From: Crocosphaera sp.
GTDB lineage: Bacteria > Cyanobacteriota > Cyanobacteriia > Cyanobacteriales > Microcystaceae
Assembly: GCA_030064955.1 (NCBI GenBank)
Contig: JASJDW010000012.1
Coordinates: 1-38,269 of the forward strand
Direction of reading: 5' to 3'
Length of the DNA: 38,269 nucleotides
Positions 1-7,903 of the stretch are shown one piece after another. A program made the position numbers and the translations under genes. Position 1 is the stretch's first letter. The number at the start of each line of letters is the position of its first letter. The notes under the pieces are model-generated. The model searched no databases. It worked only from the letters and a program-made list of their open reading frames with translations, and was not told the DNA's origin.

Positions 1-443
1 CGCCTGTTGGAATTTGCTTCAATTCTCTGATTCAAAAATACCGTTGGAAGAACGGAAATCTACGCCTAACCAAACTGTTGAAATGCAGTGTATCAAGAGC
101 GTTAGTTCTTGAGGGTAGGAAGCCCCACCCTCAACTCAGTAGGGTGGGGTACTTCACGATACCAAATTTTGGTTCTCAAACCTATATTATCTTCTAGAAG
201 AGCAGGAGTCTCCGAGTCATAAATAGAAATACCTAACCAGGGACCCACCTGGACTGAGATTCCAGGTGGAAAGCAGACCTCAAAGGAATCAGTGCGCTAG
301 GGCATAGCGTGCTTGAAAATGTCTGTGGACTCGAAGCAACGGGGAGTATCGGTAATGATACTCTAGTTGGCAGGGTTGGAAGCAGAAAACTAGCATTGTG
401 ATGATGTTAGAATCCCTCGGCTCCGCCGACGGGAGTATGTCAA
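1..443 (+). mobile_element. Decayed IS200/IS605-type 3' ends (tnpB tail remnants and right end)
   Basis: No intact gene lies here. Two stem-loops of the kind that close IS200/IS605 (tnpB-carrying) elements are visible: a 9-bp GC stem at about 130-153 (CCCCACCCT / AGGGTGGGG) and another at 413-434 (TCGGC / GCCGA flanked by CCC / GGG), the latter followed by GTATGTCAA. The stretch from 359 to about 450 reads open in one frame and resembles a TnpB C-terminal tail, but it is interrupted upstream by a TGA at 356. Another 36-codon open stretch without a start occupies 2-109 and could be a second tail. The terminal TCAA at 440-443 is the right cleavage sequence known for IS608. Element type is inferred from these ends. 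No TnpA or TnpB catalytic region is inside the window. The tnpB-end hairpin region could also be a relic omega-RNA. Confidence 0.5.
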
Positions 444-1549
444 TAAGTTAACTCAGGTTTACGGGCAATCCAATATTTACTAACAAAATGCAGTTGAGTT
501 TCGATTAGTTCAAACCCTGCTTTTTCTAATCTTTCTCCTAAGTTATCCCTAATATAATCTTGATAATAGGGTTCATGAAACATAGCAGAAAAATTATTCA
601 TCATTACTTGAAAATCAGGAGAATCTGATAACTGCATGGAATCGCAAATAATAAAGGTTCCCCCTGGTTTTGTTACCCGAAAACATTCGTCAATGACTCG
701 TTGACGGGTAACTCCAGGTAACTCATGAAAAAGAAACACACAACTTAACCCATGAAAGAAGTTATCAGGATGGGGTAAATTTTCTGCATTAGCTTGAGTT
801 AGTTGGGGAAGTTCCTTGGGATTTTCTAATAGAAGTTGATTGGCTTTTCGTAAGTAAGTAGGGGATAAATCAACCCCGAATAAAGATGCTTTAGGAAAGG
901 TTGCCCTAAGCCATTTTAATGTACGTCCGGTACCACAAGCAACGTCTAATATTTTAACTTGATAGGCTGGAATGGATGAAAACATCTTTAATCCCTCTTT
1001 TAAGGGGGTAAGAATACGACGACGCATACTATCAGCAACCCCGTTAAAAAGAATGTCTACTTGTAAGTCATAGAGATTAGCTGAGGAATCACTGAGATAA
1101 CCATCGGTTTGATAATGAAAGTTTTGTAAATAGTAACGAGGATAGCCTTCTTTTTGGATATCTTCAGCAAATGTTTGATATTCTTTTCGTTGTAATCTTG
1201 TCCAAATTTTGGGTAAGTCTAGCCAAACTTCAGGATAATAACGTAGGAAATCGGGCAGTAAACCATCAAACAAAATGTCCACAGGATAAACCCCATTTTG
1301 GGCATCTTCCCAATCTTTTTCACAGAGTTGATTGCGTCTTTCTTGTAATTCTAATAATAACTCTGGAGACAGGGGAGTGGTGAGATTTCTACGACTGGGA
1401 ACGATGGTATCTGTTAAGCGATCGCTGATGGTTTTATGAGCTAAACTAAAGATACTTTTACTTTGTTGGAATCCTTGATAAGCCAACTTAGTTAAATTAT
1501 CAGACAATGATGACAGTAAAGTAGGATTAGAAGTGGATTGCATTGACAA
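440..1549 (-). CDS. Class I SAM-dependent methyltransferase
   Basis: A 369-aa protein with a Rossmann-type methyltransferase core in its second half. Motif I is seen as VKILDVACGTGRTLKWL near residue 200, the acidic motif II residue in FGVDLSPTYL, and a post-motif CVFLFHELP segment followed by VTKPGGTFIICDS, as in Methyltransf_11 proteins. The N-terminal 190 residues match no domain I can name. The substrate is unknown; small-molecule, quinone or lipid methylation are all possible. The gene follows maeB in the same direction after a 157-bp gap, so it may have its own promoter. ATG codons at 1549 and two codons later are both plausible starts. The TGA stop (440-442) is formed by the terminal TCAA of the adjoining IS605-type right end, so the last residues may differ from those of the ancestral protein. 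Confidence 0.85.
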   Translation of the reverse strand: MSMQSTSNPTLLSSLSDNLTKLAYQGFQQSKSIFSLAHKTISDRLTDTIVPSRRNLTTPLSPELLLELQERRNQLCEKDWEDAQNGVYPVDILFDGLLPDFLRYYPEVWLDLPKIWTRLQRKEYQTFAEDIQKEGYPRYYLQNFHYQTDGYLSDSSANLYDLQVDILFNGVADSMRRRILTPLKEGLKMFSSIPAYQVKILDVACGTGRTLKWLRATFPKASLFGVDLSPTYLRKANQLLLENPKELPQLTQANAENLPHPDNFFHGLSCVFLFHELPGVTRQRVIDECFRVTKPGGTFIICDSMQLSDSPDFQVMMNNFSAMFHEPYYQDYIRDNLGERLEKAGFELIETQLHFVSKYWIARKPELTY

Positions 1550-1706
1550 CAGTTTCTAGTATCAAAAGGGAATATTAAAAAAATCTTTTTTAGTATATCT
1601 AATCTCAAAAGTTAGATCAAGGTATCTCCTTAAAGAAACAGGGAACAGAAAAAAAATCGATTATACCTCATAAGATTGGAAAATGCTATGAGCAATCGGA
1701 TAATTT

Positions 1707-3968
1707 CTAGGCATTATTTTCTAAGTCTTGAGCATCTAAAACAGCCATGGCAGACATATTGACAATGGTATTAATTTCACATCCTCTTTGCAGAATATGA
1801 ATGGGCTTTTTCATCCCTAATAAAATAGGTCCAATAGCTTCTGCCCCCCCTAATTCATGGAGTAATTTATAGGCAATATTTCCCGACTGTAAATCAGGAA
1901 ATATCAAAATATTAGCATTTCCTTTGATTTCACTAAAGGGATAATGTTCTGCTACTAAACTGGGGTTAACGGCTGTATTGGCTTGCATTTCTCCATCAAT
2001 GATTAAATCTGGTTGCTTCATTTTTACTAATTTAACTGCATTTTTGACGCGATCGCATAACGGATGTTTGACACTACCAAAGTTAGAAAAAGATAGCATG
2101 GCAATGCGGGGAATAATATCTAATCTTTTCGCTAAAGTTGCACTTTCGATGGCAATATTGGCTAAAGTTTCAGCAGTGGGTTCAATATTGACAGTGGTAT
2201 CTGCAAAGAAATAAACCCGATGTTTAAATAACATTAAATAGACCCCGAAAGCACAAGCAATATCTGCTTTAGTTCCGATAATTTGTAAGGCTGAGCGAAT
2301 AACATTAGGATAATTTTGACTCACCCCTGCAACCATTCCATCGGCTTGCCCTAACTCTACCATTAATAAAGCAAAAATAGTGGGATCAAGAACACTTTGC
2401 TTAGCTTGGTTTAGGGTCATTCCTTTCCGTTGACGTAGGATAAATAACCTTTGAGTATAATGATCAAGTTTATCACAATTCAAGGGATCAATAATAGGAA
2501 CGTTAGCTAATTCTAAGCCTAACTCTCTTATCTTTTTATTTATTTTATCAACAGAACCAATCAGAATTGGATTGGCAATTCCTTCTTCAATTAAAATTTG
2601 ACAAGCATTTAATATTTTAGGATTATCACCTTCAGGAAAAACCAGAGATTTAGGATTTATTTTGGCTTTTTGAATACTATAACGAATAATCTCTCTGGAT
2701 ATCCCCATCCGCTGTTCCAAGGAGTCTTTATAAGTCTCTAAATTAATATCTTTTCTAGCAACACCTGTATCCATCGCAGCTTGGGCAACTGCGGGAGAAA
2801 CCCAAAAGAGAACCCGATGATCAAAAGGTTTAGGAATTAAATAATCTCGTCCAAAACTAAGTTTTTTGAGTCCATAAGCCCGTAAAACAGTATGAGGAAC
2901 CTCTTCACTGGCAAGTTTCACTAAAGCTTCAACAGCAGCAATTTTCATAGTTTCATTAATATCTGTTGCCCTTACATCTAAGGCACCCCGAAAAATAAAA
3001 GGGAATCCTAAAACATTATTGACTTGATTGGGATAATCCGATCTTCCTGTGGCTATAATGACATCAGGACGCGCATTAATCGCTTCATTATATTCAATTT
3101 CTGGATCAGGGTTAGCCAAGGCAAAAACAATGGGATTGTTAGCCATTGATTGTAACATAGAAACCGAGAATGCTCCCTTAACCGAGAGTCCAATAAATAC
3201 ATCAGCATCCTTGATAGCTTCTTCTAAAGTTCTAGCAGTTGTCGAAGATGCAAATAAAGCTTTATAAGGGTTCATATTTTCTTTTCTTCCCTGATAAATA
3301 ACCCCTTTTCTATCACACATAATTAAATGTTCAGGGCGTACACCTAAGGTTAAATGAAGTTTGGCACAAGCAATGGCTGCAGCCCCTGCTCCACAATAGA
3401 CAATTTTAACAGTTTCAATAGATTTTTTGGCAACTTTTAAAGCATTTAATAAAGCAGCAGAGGTAATAATTGCCGTGCCATGTTGATCATCATGAAACAC
3501 AGGAATTTTCATCGATTTTTTTAAATTTTCTTCGATATAAAAACTATCAGGGGCTTTAATATCTTCTAAATTAATTCCTCCAAAGGTGGGTTCTAAACTT
3601 TTGACAGTAGCGATAAATTGATCGGGATCATGAGCATTAATTTCTAAGTCAAAAACATCGATATCTGCAAACCGTTTAAATAAAATTGCTTTCCCTTCCA
3701 TCACTGGTTTGGCAGCGAATGGTCCAATATTTCCTAACCCTAAAACCGCCGATCCGTTGGTCGCTACTGCCACTAAGTTTCCTTTAATGGTATAGTCATA
3801 AACCAATTGCGTATCTTGATAAATTTGACGACAAGGTTCTGCTACACCAGGGGTATAAGCTAAAGAAAGATCCCTTTGAGTAATAAATGGTTTCGTCCCA
3901 TTTACTTCTAGTTTACCAGGACGACCCGAACGATGATATTCTAACGCATCTTCACCAAAAGAAGCCAT
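1707..3968 (-). CDS. maeB: NADP-dependent malic enzyme with C-terminal phosphotransacetylase domain
   Basis: A 753-aa protein, close to the length of E. coli MaeB (759 aa). Residues about 1-430 are the malic enzyme: YTPGVAEPC near the N terminus, the DDQHGTA metal/substrate region, and a Rossmann segment [14 protein letters not shown] for NADP. Residues about 430-753 form a PTA_PTB domain, with [10 protein letters not shown] at its start and [15 protein letters not shown] in the middle. In family members this domain is regulatory (acetyl-CoA responsive) rather than clearly catalytic. The reaction is oxidative decarboxylation of malate to pyruvate with NADPH formation in the cytoplasm. The ATG at 3968 has a GGAG ribosome site nine bases upstream. 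An 18-bp perfect palindrome lies 22 bp before the start. Together with pckA and ldhA in this window it suggests active C4/C3 interconversion. Confidence 0.95.
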   Translation of the reverse strand: MASFGEDALEYHRSGRPGKLEVNGTKPFITQRDLSLAYTPGVAEPCRQIYQDTQLVYDYTIKGNLVAVATNGSAVLGLGNIGPFAAKPVMEGKAILFKRFADIDVFDLEINAHDPDQFIATVKSLEPTFGGINLEDIKAPDSFYIEENLKKSMKIPVFHDDQHGTAIITSAALLNALKVAKKSIETVKIVYCGAGAAAIACAKLHLTLGVRPEHLIMCDRKGVIYQGRKENMNPYKALFASSTTARTLEEAIKDADVFIGLSVKGAFSVSMLQSMANNPIVFALANPDPEIEYNEAINARPDVIIATGRSDYPNQVNNVLGFPFIFRGALDVRATDINETMKIAAVEALVKLASEEVPHTVLRAYGLKKLSFGRDYLIPKPFDHRVLFWVSPAVAQAAMDTGVARKDINLETYKDSLEQRMGISREIIRYSIQKAKINPKSLVFPEGDNPKILNACQILIEEGIANPILIGSVDKINKKIRELGLELANVPIIDPLNCDKLDHYTQRLFILRQRKGMTLNQAKQSVLDPTIFALLMVELGQADGMVAGVSQNYPNVIRSALQIIGTKADIACAFGVYLMLFKHRVYFFADTTVNIEPTAETLANIAIESATLAKRLDIIPRIAMLSFSNFGSVKHPLCDRVKNAVKLVKMKQPDLIIDGEMQANTAVNPSLVAEHYPFSEIKGNANILIFPDLQSGNIAYKLLHELGGAEAIGPILLGMKKPIHILQRGCEINTIVNMSAMAVLDAQDLENNA

Positions 3969-3989
3969 TTTTATTTACTCCAAAAAGAT

Positions 3990-4007
3990 CATTGATAATT
4001 ATCAATG
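3990..4007. promoter_or_regulatory. Perfect 18-bp palindrome upstream of maeB (FNR/Fur-like operator)
   Basis: The sequence CATTGATAATTATCAATG is identical to its reverse complement and contains TTGAT-N4-ATCAA, the textbook FNR/CRP-family half-site arrangement. The AT-rich core GATAATTATC also resembles a Fur box. It is centred about 30 bp before the maeB ATG, so it would overlap the 5' leader or promoter, a position more typical of repression. It lies in the divergent spacer shared with the DUF4327 gene. The regulator is not identified. Confidence 0.5.
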
Positions 4008-4256
4008 ACTTTTATTTTACCCCTTGACTTTTCGGAGTTTAATTAAACTTTAATTAAGTCTTAATATTTTTATCCCCACTAAAATGTTACGATAGCTACA
4101 ATATGAATAGGAGATAATACTCAAACGGTCAAATTAGGCAATTAGTTTTGACTAGGCTGTCTGTGTGCTTCGTATCTTATTTATTTTCTTTTTAAAAGGT
4201 CTATTTAACCAAAATTGAAACACGATCAGAGTTAACGCTTAAGGAGGGACTGAATT

Positions 4257-4475
4257 ATGTTAATGACAAGATATACCATAGAAGATATCAAAGATGAAGC
4301 ACGCCATCTTGTAGAACAAGGTAAGGTAGATAGGCAGCAAAGAATTTATACCTTATGTCAATATCTGCCTTCAGGAGAGTGGTGTTGCATCGAAACTGAG
4401 TTAGAAAGAAATGACTTCTTACTTAGAGATTGTATTGCTGATTTGATTCCAGCACAAGATTGGTCTAGCGATTAA
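4257..4475 (+). CDS. DUF4327 family small protein
   Basis: A 72-aa cyanobacterial conserved protein. The pattern YTIEDIKDEARHLVEQG, then RQQRIYTLCQYLP, then a Glu/Cys-rich stretch and LLRDCIADLI matches DUF4327 as I know it. No membrane segment or signal peptide is visible; it is probably cytoplasmic, with function unknown. The start at 4257 is supported by a strong AAGGAGGG ribosome site ten bases upstream. An alternative ATG lies two codons later. It is transcribed divergently from maeB across a 288-bp spacer. The next element downstream is a GGTGGGCAAA palindrome that may end its transcript. Confidence 0.85.
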   Translation: MLMTRYTIEDIKDEARHLVEQGKVDRQQRIYTLCQYLPSGEWCCIETELERNDFLLRDCIADLIPAQDWSSD

Positions 4476-4494
4476 ATTAATAAGTAGATTGTAG

Positions 4495-4547
4495 GGTGGG
4501 CAAAATTAAGATTTATTTGAATTAAAAAGGGAGAATGTTTGCCCACC
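4495..4547. repeat. GGTGGGCAAA palindromic repeat, copy A
   Basis: Perfect 10-bp arms (GGTGGGCAAA and TTTGCCCACC) enclose an AT-rich loop of 33 bases. It begins about 20 bp after the DUF4327 stop codon. The same arms recur behind rpmA at 34789-34848, so this is a dispersed palindrome that may also act as a transcript 3' end. Confidence 0.7.
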
Positions 4548-4633
4548 ATTGTTAATAATTATTTTAGCTTATCCTAAGCTGACTCATAGGATAATAGGGC
4601 TAATTGGATGTTTACTTGAGAGATAATTACCCA

Positions 4634-6184
4634 ATGGCACCGTTAGCCCTACTGAGTGTATCAGATAAAACAGGAATTGTTGAATTAGCCCGTCAATTGG
4701 TTAATGAATTTGGTTTTGAATTAATCAGTAGTGGAGGAACGGCTAAAACCTTACAGGAAGCGGGACTAACCGTTACCAAAGTTAGTGATTATACGGGTTC
4801 CCCAGAAATTTTAGGGGGAAGGGTTAAAACCCTCCATCCTCGTATTCATGGCGGTATTTTATCCCGTCGGGATATGTCGGAAGATGTGGAGGAGATGAAC
4901 AATAATAATATTCGTTCTATTGATTTGGTGGTAGTTAATCTTTATCCCTTTGAAGAAACCATTGCTAAAGCTAATGTTACAGTAGCTGAAGCCATAGAAA
5001 AAATCGATATTGGTGGCCCAACGTTACTACGCGCCTCGGCTAAAAATTTCGCCCATGTAACAGTTTTATGTAACCCTAAATACTACGAGGGTTACTTACA
5101 AGAATTAAGAGATAATAACGGGAACGTTTCCTTGGGTTTTCGGCAAAAAATGGCAGGAGAAACCTTCGCTTTAACTAACGCTTATGATGGGGCAATTACC
5201 GATTATTTTGCCAATCTTTCCACAGCAGAAACCACCACTTTACCCACTTGTTACACCGTTTCAGGAACTGCTTTTCAAACCCTGCGTTATGGTGAAAATC
5301 CCCATCAAACTGCTACTTGGTATCAACAGGGAACCAAAGCCATAGGATGGACCGCAGCCAGGCAACTGCAAGGAAAAGAACTCAGTTACAATAACTTAGT
5401 AGATTTAGAAGCAGCAAGACGAATTATTGCTGAGTTTGACCCCAAAGAACCAGCAGCAGCCGTTCTTAAACATACGAACCCCTGTGGGGTAGCTGTCTCT
5501 GATAGCCTAGCAGATGCTTACGAAAAAGCCTTTAACGCTGATTCTATTTCCGCTTTTGGAGGCATTGTCGCATTAAACCAACCTTTAGATGCAGAAACGG
5601 CCGAAAAATTAACCAAAACCTTCCTAGAATGCGTGGTAACCCCTGATTGCACCGAAGAAGCGAAAGAAATTATCAGTAAAAAAGCTAAAGTCAGAGTTTT
5701 GTTACTACCTGATTTAACCCAAGGACCGAAACAAACCGTCAAGGCGATCGCTGGCGGGTTATTAGTACAAGACTCCGACGACGAGGTAGATGTACCTGAT
5801 AACTGGGAAGTTGTTACAGAAAAACAACCCACCCCCGAACAATTGGCCGAGTTATTATTTGCCTGGAAAGTGGCCAAACACGTTAAATCAAATGCGATCG
5901 TGGTAACGAAAAATCGAACAACGTTAGGCATTGGTGCTGGTCAAATGAATCGCGTAGGTGCGGTCAAAATCGCCCTAGAAGAAGCGGGCAAGGAAACTAA
6001 TGGGGGATACCTTGCCAGTGATGGTTTCTTCCCCTTTGATGACTCTGTACGCACTGCTGCTGCTGCCGGAATAAGGGCGATCGTGCAACCTGGCGGATCG
6101 TTACGGGATAAAGACTCGATCGCCGCAGCCAATGAATTAGGATTAGTGATGGTGTTAACAAAAATGCGTCATTTTCTCCATTAA
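4634..6184 (+). CDS. purH: Bifunctional AICAR formyltransferase / IMP cyclohydrolase
   Basis: Catalyses the last two steps of de novo purine synthesis, AICAR to FAICAR to IMP. The N-terminal IMP cyclohydrolase (MGS-like) domain shows LALLSVSDKTGIVELA, LISSGGTAKTL and GGRVKTLHPRIHGG. The C-terminal AICAR transformylase domain shows LRYGENPHQ, LKHTNPCGVAV with the catalytic Lys-His pair, SDSISAFGGI and the final DDSVRTAAAAGIRAIVQPGGS. From the ATG at 4634 the protein is 516 aa, normal for the family, and starts MAPLALLSVSDKTG like its homologues. An in-frame TTG at 4604 would add ten unconserved residues and is less likely. It is transcribed in the same direction as the DUF4327 gene upstream and the HTH gene downstream, each separated by short spacers. 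Confidence 0.96.
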   Translation: MAPLALLSVSDKTGIVELARQLVNEFGFELISSGGTAKTLQEAGLTVTKVSDYTGSPEILGGRVKTLHPRIHGGILSRRDMSEDVEEMNNNNIRSIDLVVVNLYPFEETIAKANVTVAEAIEKIDIGGPTLLRASAKNFAHVTVLCNPKYYEGYLQELRDNNGNVSLGFRQKMAGETFALTNAYDGAITDYFANLSTAETTTLPTCYTVSGTAFQTLRYGENPHQTATWYQQGTKAIGWTAARQLQGKELSYNNLVDLEAARRIIAEFDPKEPAAAVLKHTNPCGVAVSDSLADAYEKAFNADSISAFGGIVALNQPLDAETAEKLTKTFLECVVTPDCTEEAKEIISKKAKVRVLLLPDLTQGPKQTVKAIAGGLLVQDSDDEVDVPDNWEVVTEKQPTPEQLAELLFAWKVAKHVKSNAIVVTKNRTTLGIGAGQMNRVGAVKIALEEAGKETNGGYLASDGFFPFDDSVRTAAAAGIRAIVQPGGSLRDKDSIAAANELGLVMVLTKMRHFLH

Positions 6185-6220
6185 TTATGATGGTTTTTCC
6201 TTGGTTGAGGACGTTTGTTA

Positions 6221-6245
6221 CACTAGAAAAAAACCCTAGTGCTAG
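6221..6245. promoter_or_regulatory. Inverted repeat in front of the HTH gene (possible operator)
   Basis: CACTAG (6221-6226) and CTAGTG (6236-6241) form an inverted repeat around an A-rich loop, and the right arm is part of a second small palindrome CTAGTGCTAG. It ends ten bases before the start codon of a helix-turn-helix protein, a usual place for an autoregulatory operator. It could instead be a weak terminator of purH, though no T-run follows. Confidence 0.35.
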
Positions 6246-6254
6246 AGTAATAAC

Positions 6255-6692
6255 ATGGAATATGTAGGAACAGTCAAAGCTGCATTTCTTCTAAGAATAT
6301 GTCCCCAACGAGTTCGCCAACTTTTAGCGGAGGGAAGAATAAAAGGAGCCTTTAAGGAAGGGAGATTTTGGCAGATCCCTTTGTATAATGGGGTACCAAA
6401 GGTTATTGCTGGAAAACGAGGTCCTCAAGGAAAGTGGAGTAAACAGCGTCAAAAAAGTCTTACCCGTATTCATGTTAATAGCAATAACATTAAAAATAAT
6501 ATTGGTTCAGAACAGATAGAGCCTGTGGTCATTGTTCGTCAAGGAACTAAAACTTTTTATTGTCACCAAATCGATATTTGTGGGCCGTCTAGGATTGCCT
6601 ATTCCCCACATAAATCCCTTCCAGGGGGAGCTAGATTGTGGATCGAAGTTGAACCTGAGATCATGATTATACCTCGAGACTTTGCTAGTTGA
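6255..6692 (+). CDS. Excisionase/MerR-type helix-turn-helix protein
   Basis: A 145-aa protein whose first 45 residues match the HTH_17 (excisionase-like, MerR-related) fold: YVGTVKAAFLLRICPQRVRQ, then LLAEGRIKGAFKEGRFWQIP, the last being the small wing. The middle is basic and Asn-rich, a probable linker. The C-terminal 55 residues (from EPVVIVRQGT) form a beta-rich segment ending in EVEPEIMIIPRDFAS that I do not recognise. It probably binds DNA as a small regulator; no integrase or phage genes are nearby, so a phage excisionase role is not supported. It lies between purH and the prohibitin-like gene, 36 bp before the latter, so co-transcription with it is likely. Confidence 0.7.
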   Translation: MEYVGTVKAAFLLRICPQRVRQLLAEGRIKGAFKEGRFWQIPLYNGVPKVIAGKRGPQGKWSKQRQKSLTRIHVNSNNIKNNIGSEQIEPVVIVRQGTKTFYCHQIDICGPSRIAYSPHKSLPGGARLWIEVEPEIMIIPRDFAS

Positions 6693-6728
6693 TGAAAACG
6701 GCTATATTGTTTATTCCTTGAGCTTAAA

Positions 6729-7652
6729 ATGTCTGTTATTTTTTCTTTAATTACAGCTTTAGTGGCTTTTTTAATTGCTTTTCAAAATCCCAGTTTAGGG
6801 GGAGAGGTGCATCACAAGAAAGTCAAAACCATTGCTTTGTTAATTGGCTGTTTAGCTGTCTTATCTTCTATTTATAATCTTATATTTCGATTTTTAGTAA
6901 TTCTTCCTGCAGGAGAAGTGGGAGTAGTAGAAATTTTTGGGAATGTTCAGGATAAAGCTTTAAACTCTGGCATACATTGGATTAATCCTTTAGCAAAAGT
7001 AACCAAATTTTCCACTCGTTTACAAGATATTAAAGAAACAGTGAGTGCAACCTCTAAAGAAGGGTTAAATTTAACCTTAGATGTCAGTCTTCAGTATAAA
7101 ATTAATCCCCAACAAGCTTCTGCGGTTTATCGAACCATTGGGACAGAAGAAGAAGATATTTTAATTCCTCGTTTTCGTTCGATTATTCGTCAAATTACAG
7201 CCAGTTATGATGCACGAGATATTTATGGGGAAAAAAGAGTGATTGTCGCTGAAAAATTAAGAAATGAACTCAATGAAAGTTTAGAACCTTTGGGGTTTAT
7301 TGTGGATGAAAGCTTATTAAGAAACGTAATTTTACCAGAAGCGATTCAAAAGGCGATCGAAGAAAAATTAGAAGCTGAACAAGCTAGTCAAAAACAACAA
7401 TTTATTAACGAAAAAGAACGACAAGCGATCGCTTTTGAATTAGAAAAGGCTCAACAGGAAGCCACTCGGAAAAAAATTGAAGCGCAAGGGGTGGCCGACT
7501 CACAAAAATTATTATCTCAAGGGTTAACGGAACAATTAATTAAATTAAAAGCCATAGAAGCAACACAAAAATTAGCTGAGTCTGAAAATTCCAAGGTGAT
7601 TATTATTGGCGGGGGAGAGGATAAATTACCTTTATTATTACAAAGTCCTTAA
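6729..7652 (+). CDS. Prohibitin-like SPFH-domain membrane protein
   Basis: A 307-aa protein with two hydrophobic N-terminal stretches (about residues 3-20 and 35-58), then an SPFH/Band 7 domain starting at ILPAGEVGVVEIFGNV and running through GIHWINPLAKV, ETVSATSKEGLNLTLDVSLQ and FRSIIRQITASYDARDIYG. A Glu/Lys/Gln-rich coiled-coil (about 205-270) and a short hydrophobic tail follow. This is the prohibitin layout. Such proteins form ring or cage assemblies in membranes (plasma or thylakoid in cyanobacteria) and often surround FtsH proteases. Client proteins cannot be told from sequence. No FtsH gene is present in the window. The closest precedent I know is Synechocystis slr1106 (prohibitin homologue). 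Confidence 0.9.
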   Translation: MSVIFSLITALVAFLIAFQNPSLGGEVHHKKVKTIALLIGCLAVLSSIYNLIFRFLVILPAGEVGVVEIFGNVQDKALNSGIHWINPLAKVTKFSTRLQDIKETVSATSKEGLNLTLDVSLQYKINPQQASAVYRTIGTEEEDILIPRFRSIIRQITASYDARDIYGEKRVIVAEKLRNELNESLEPLGFIVDESLLRNVILPEAIQKAIEEKLEAEQASQKQQFINEKERQAIAFELEKAQQEATRKKIEAQGVADSQKLLSQGLTEQLIKLKAIEATQKLAESENSKVIIIGGGEDKLPLLLQSP

Positions 7653-7658
7653 GGTTAT

Positions 7659-7779
7659 TATAGCAGTTCCCATACTTGTGAGGTACAAACTCTTCTAGTT
7701 TTAGGAGTTAGGAGTTCGGGAGTTCAGGAGTTCAGAAGTTGAATATTAGCTCTACCTTATGAGTTCAGGAAATGCTATA
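7659..7779. repeat. MITE-like repeat, copy 1 (intact, with terminal inverted repeats)
   Basis: A 121-bp element between two genes. The ends are imperfect inverted repeats of about 28 bp (roughly 20 matches); the outermost bases, ATTATAGCA and TGCTATAAT, are fully complementary. The interior holds four or five tandem copies of an 8-base unit built on GGAGTT. There is no coding capacity. Copies 2 and 3 of the family are at 9476-9588 and 32583-32694. Confidence 0.7.
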
Positions 7780-7903
7780 ATTGGTTTACCCCGTAAATTT
7801 CCTCAATCGATAGTTATCGTATGGATTTAGCTCCTGGTTAAATGAAACTTTTACTGATTTGTTATAGTGAGGAAAGAAACGCTTTTTTGTGGGGTGCCAG
7901 GAC

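Noticed and set aside
5518-5931. Long minus-strand open frame inside purH
   Set aside because: It is antisense to a fully conserved purH and its residues are Ser/Thr/Ala-rich low-complexity, typical of a shadow frame.
6226-6245. A 15-base match (around AACCCTAGTGCTAG) between the HTH operator region and the pentapeptide gene at about 38205
   Set aside because: One match of this length is expected by chance in a 38-kb window, and the second site is coding sequence.
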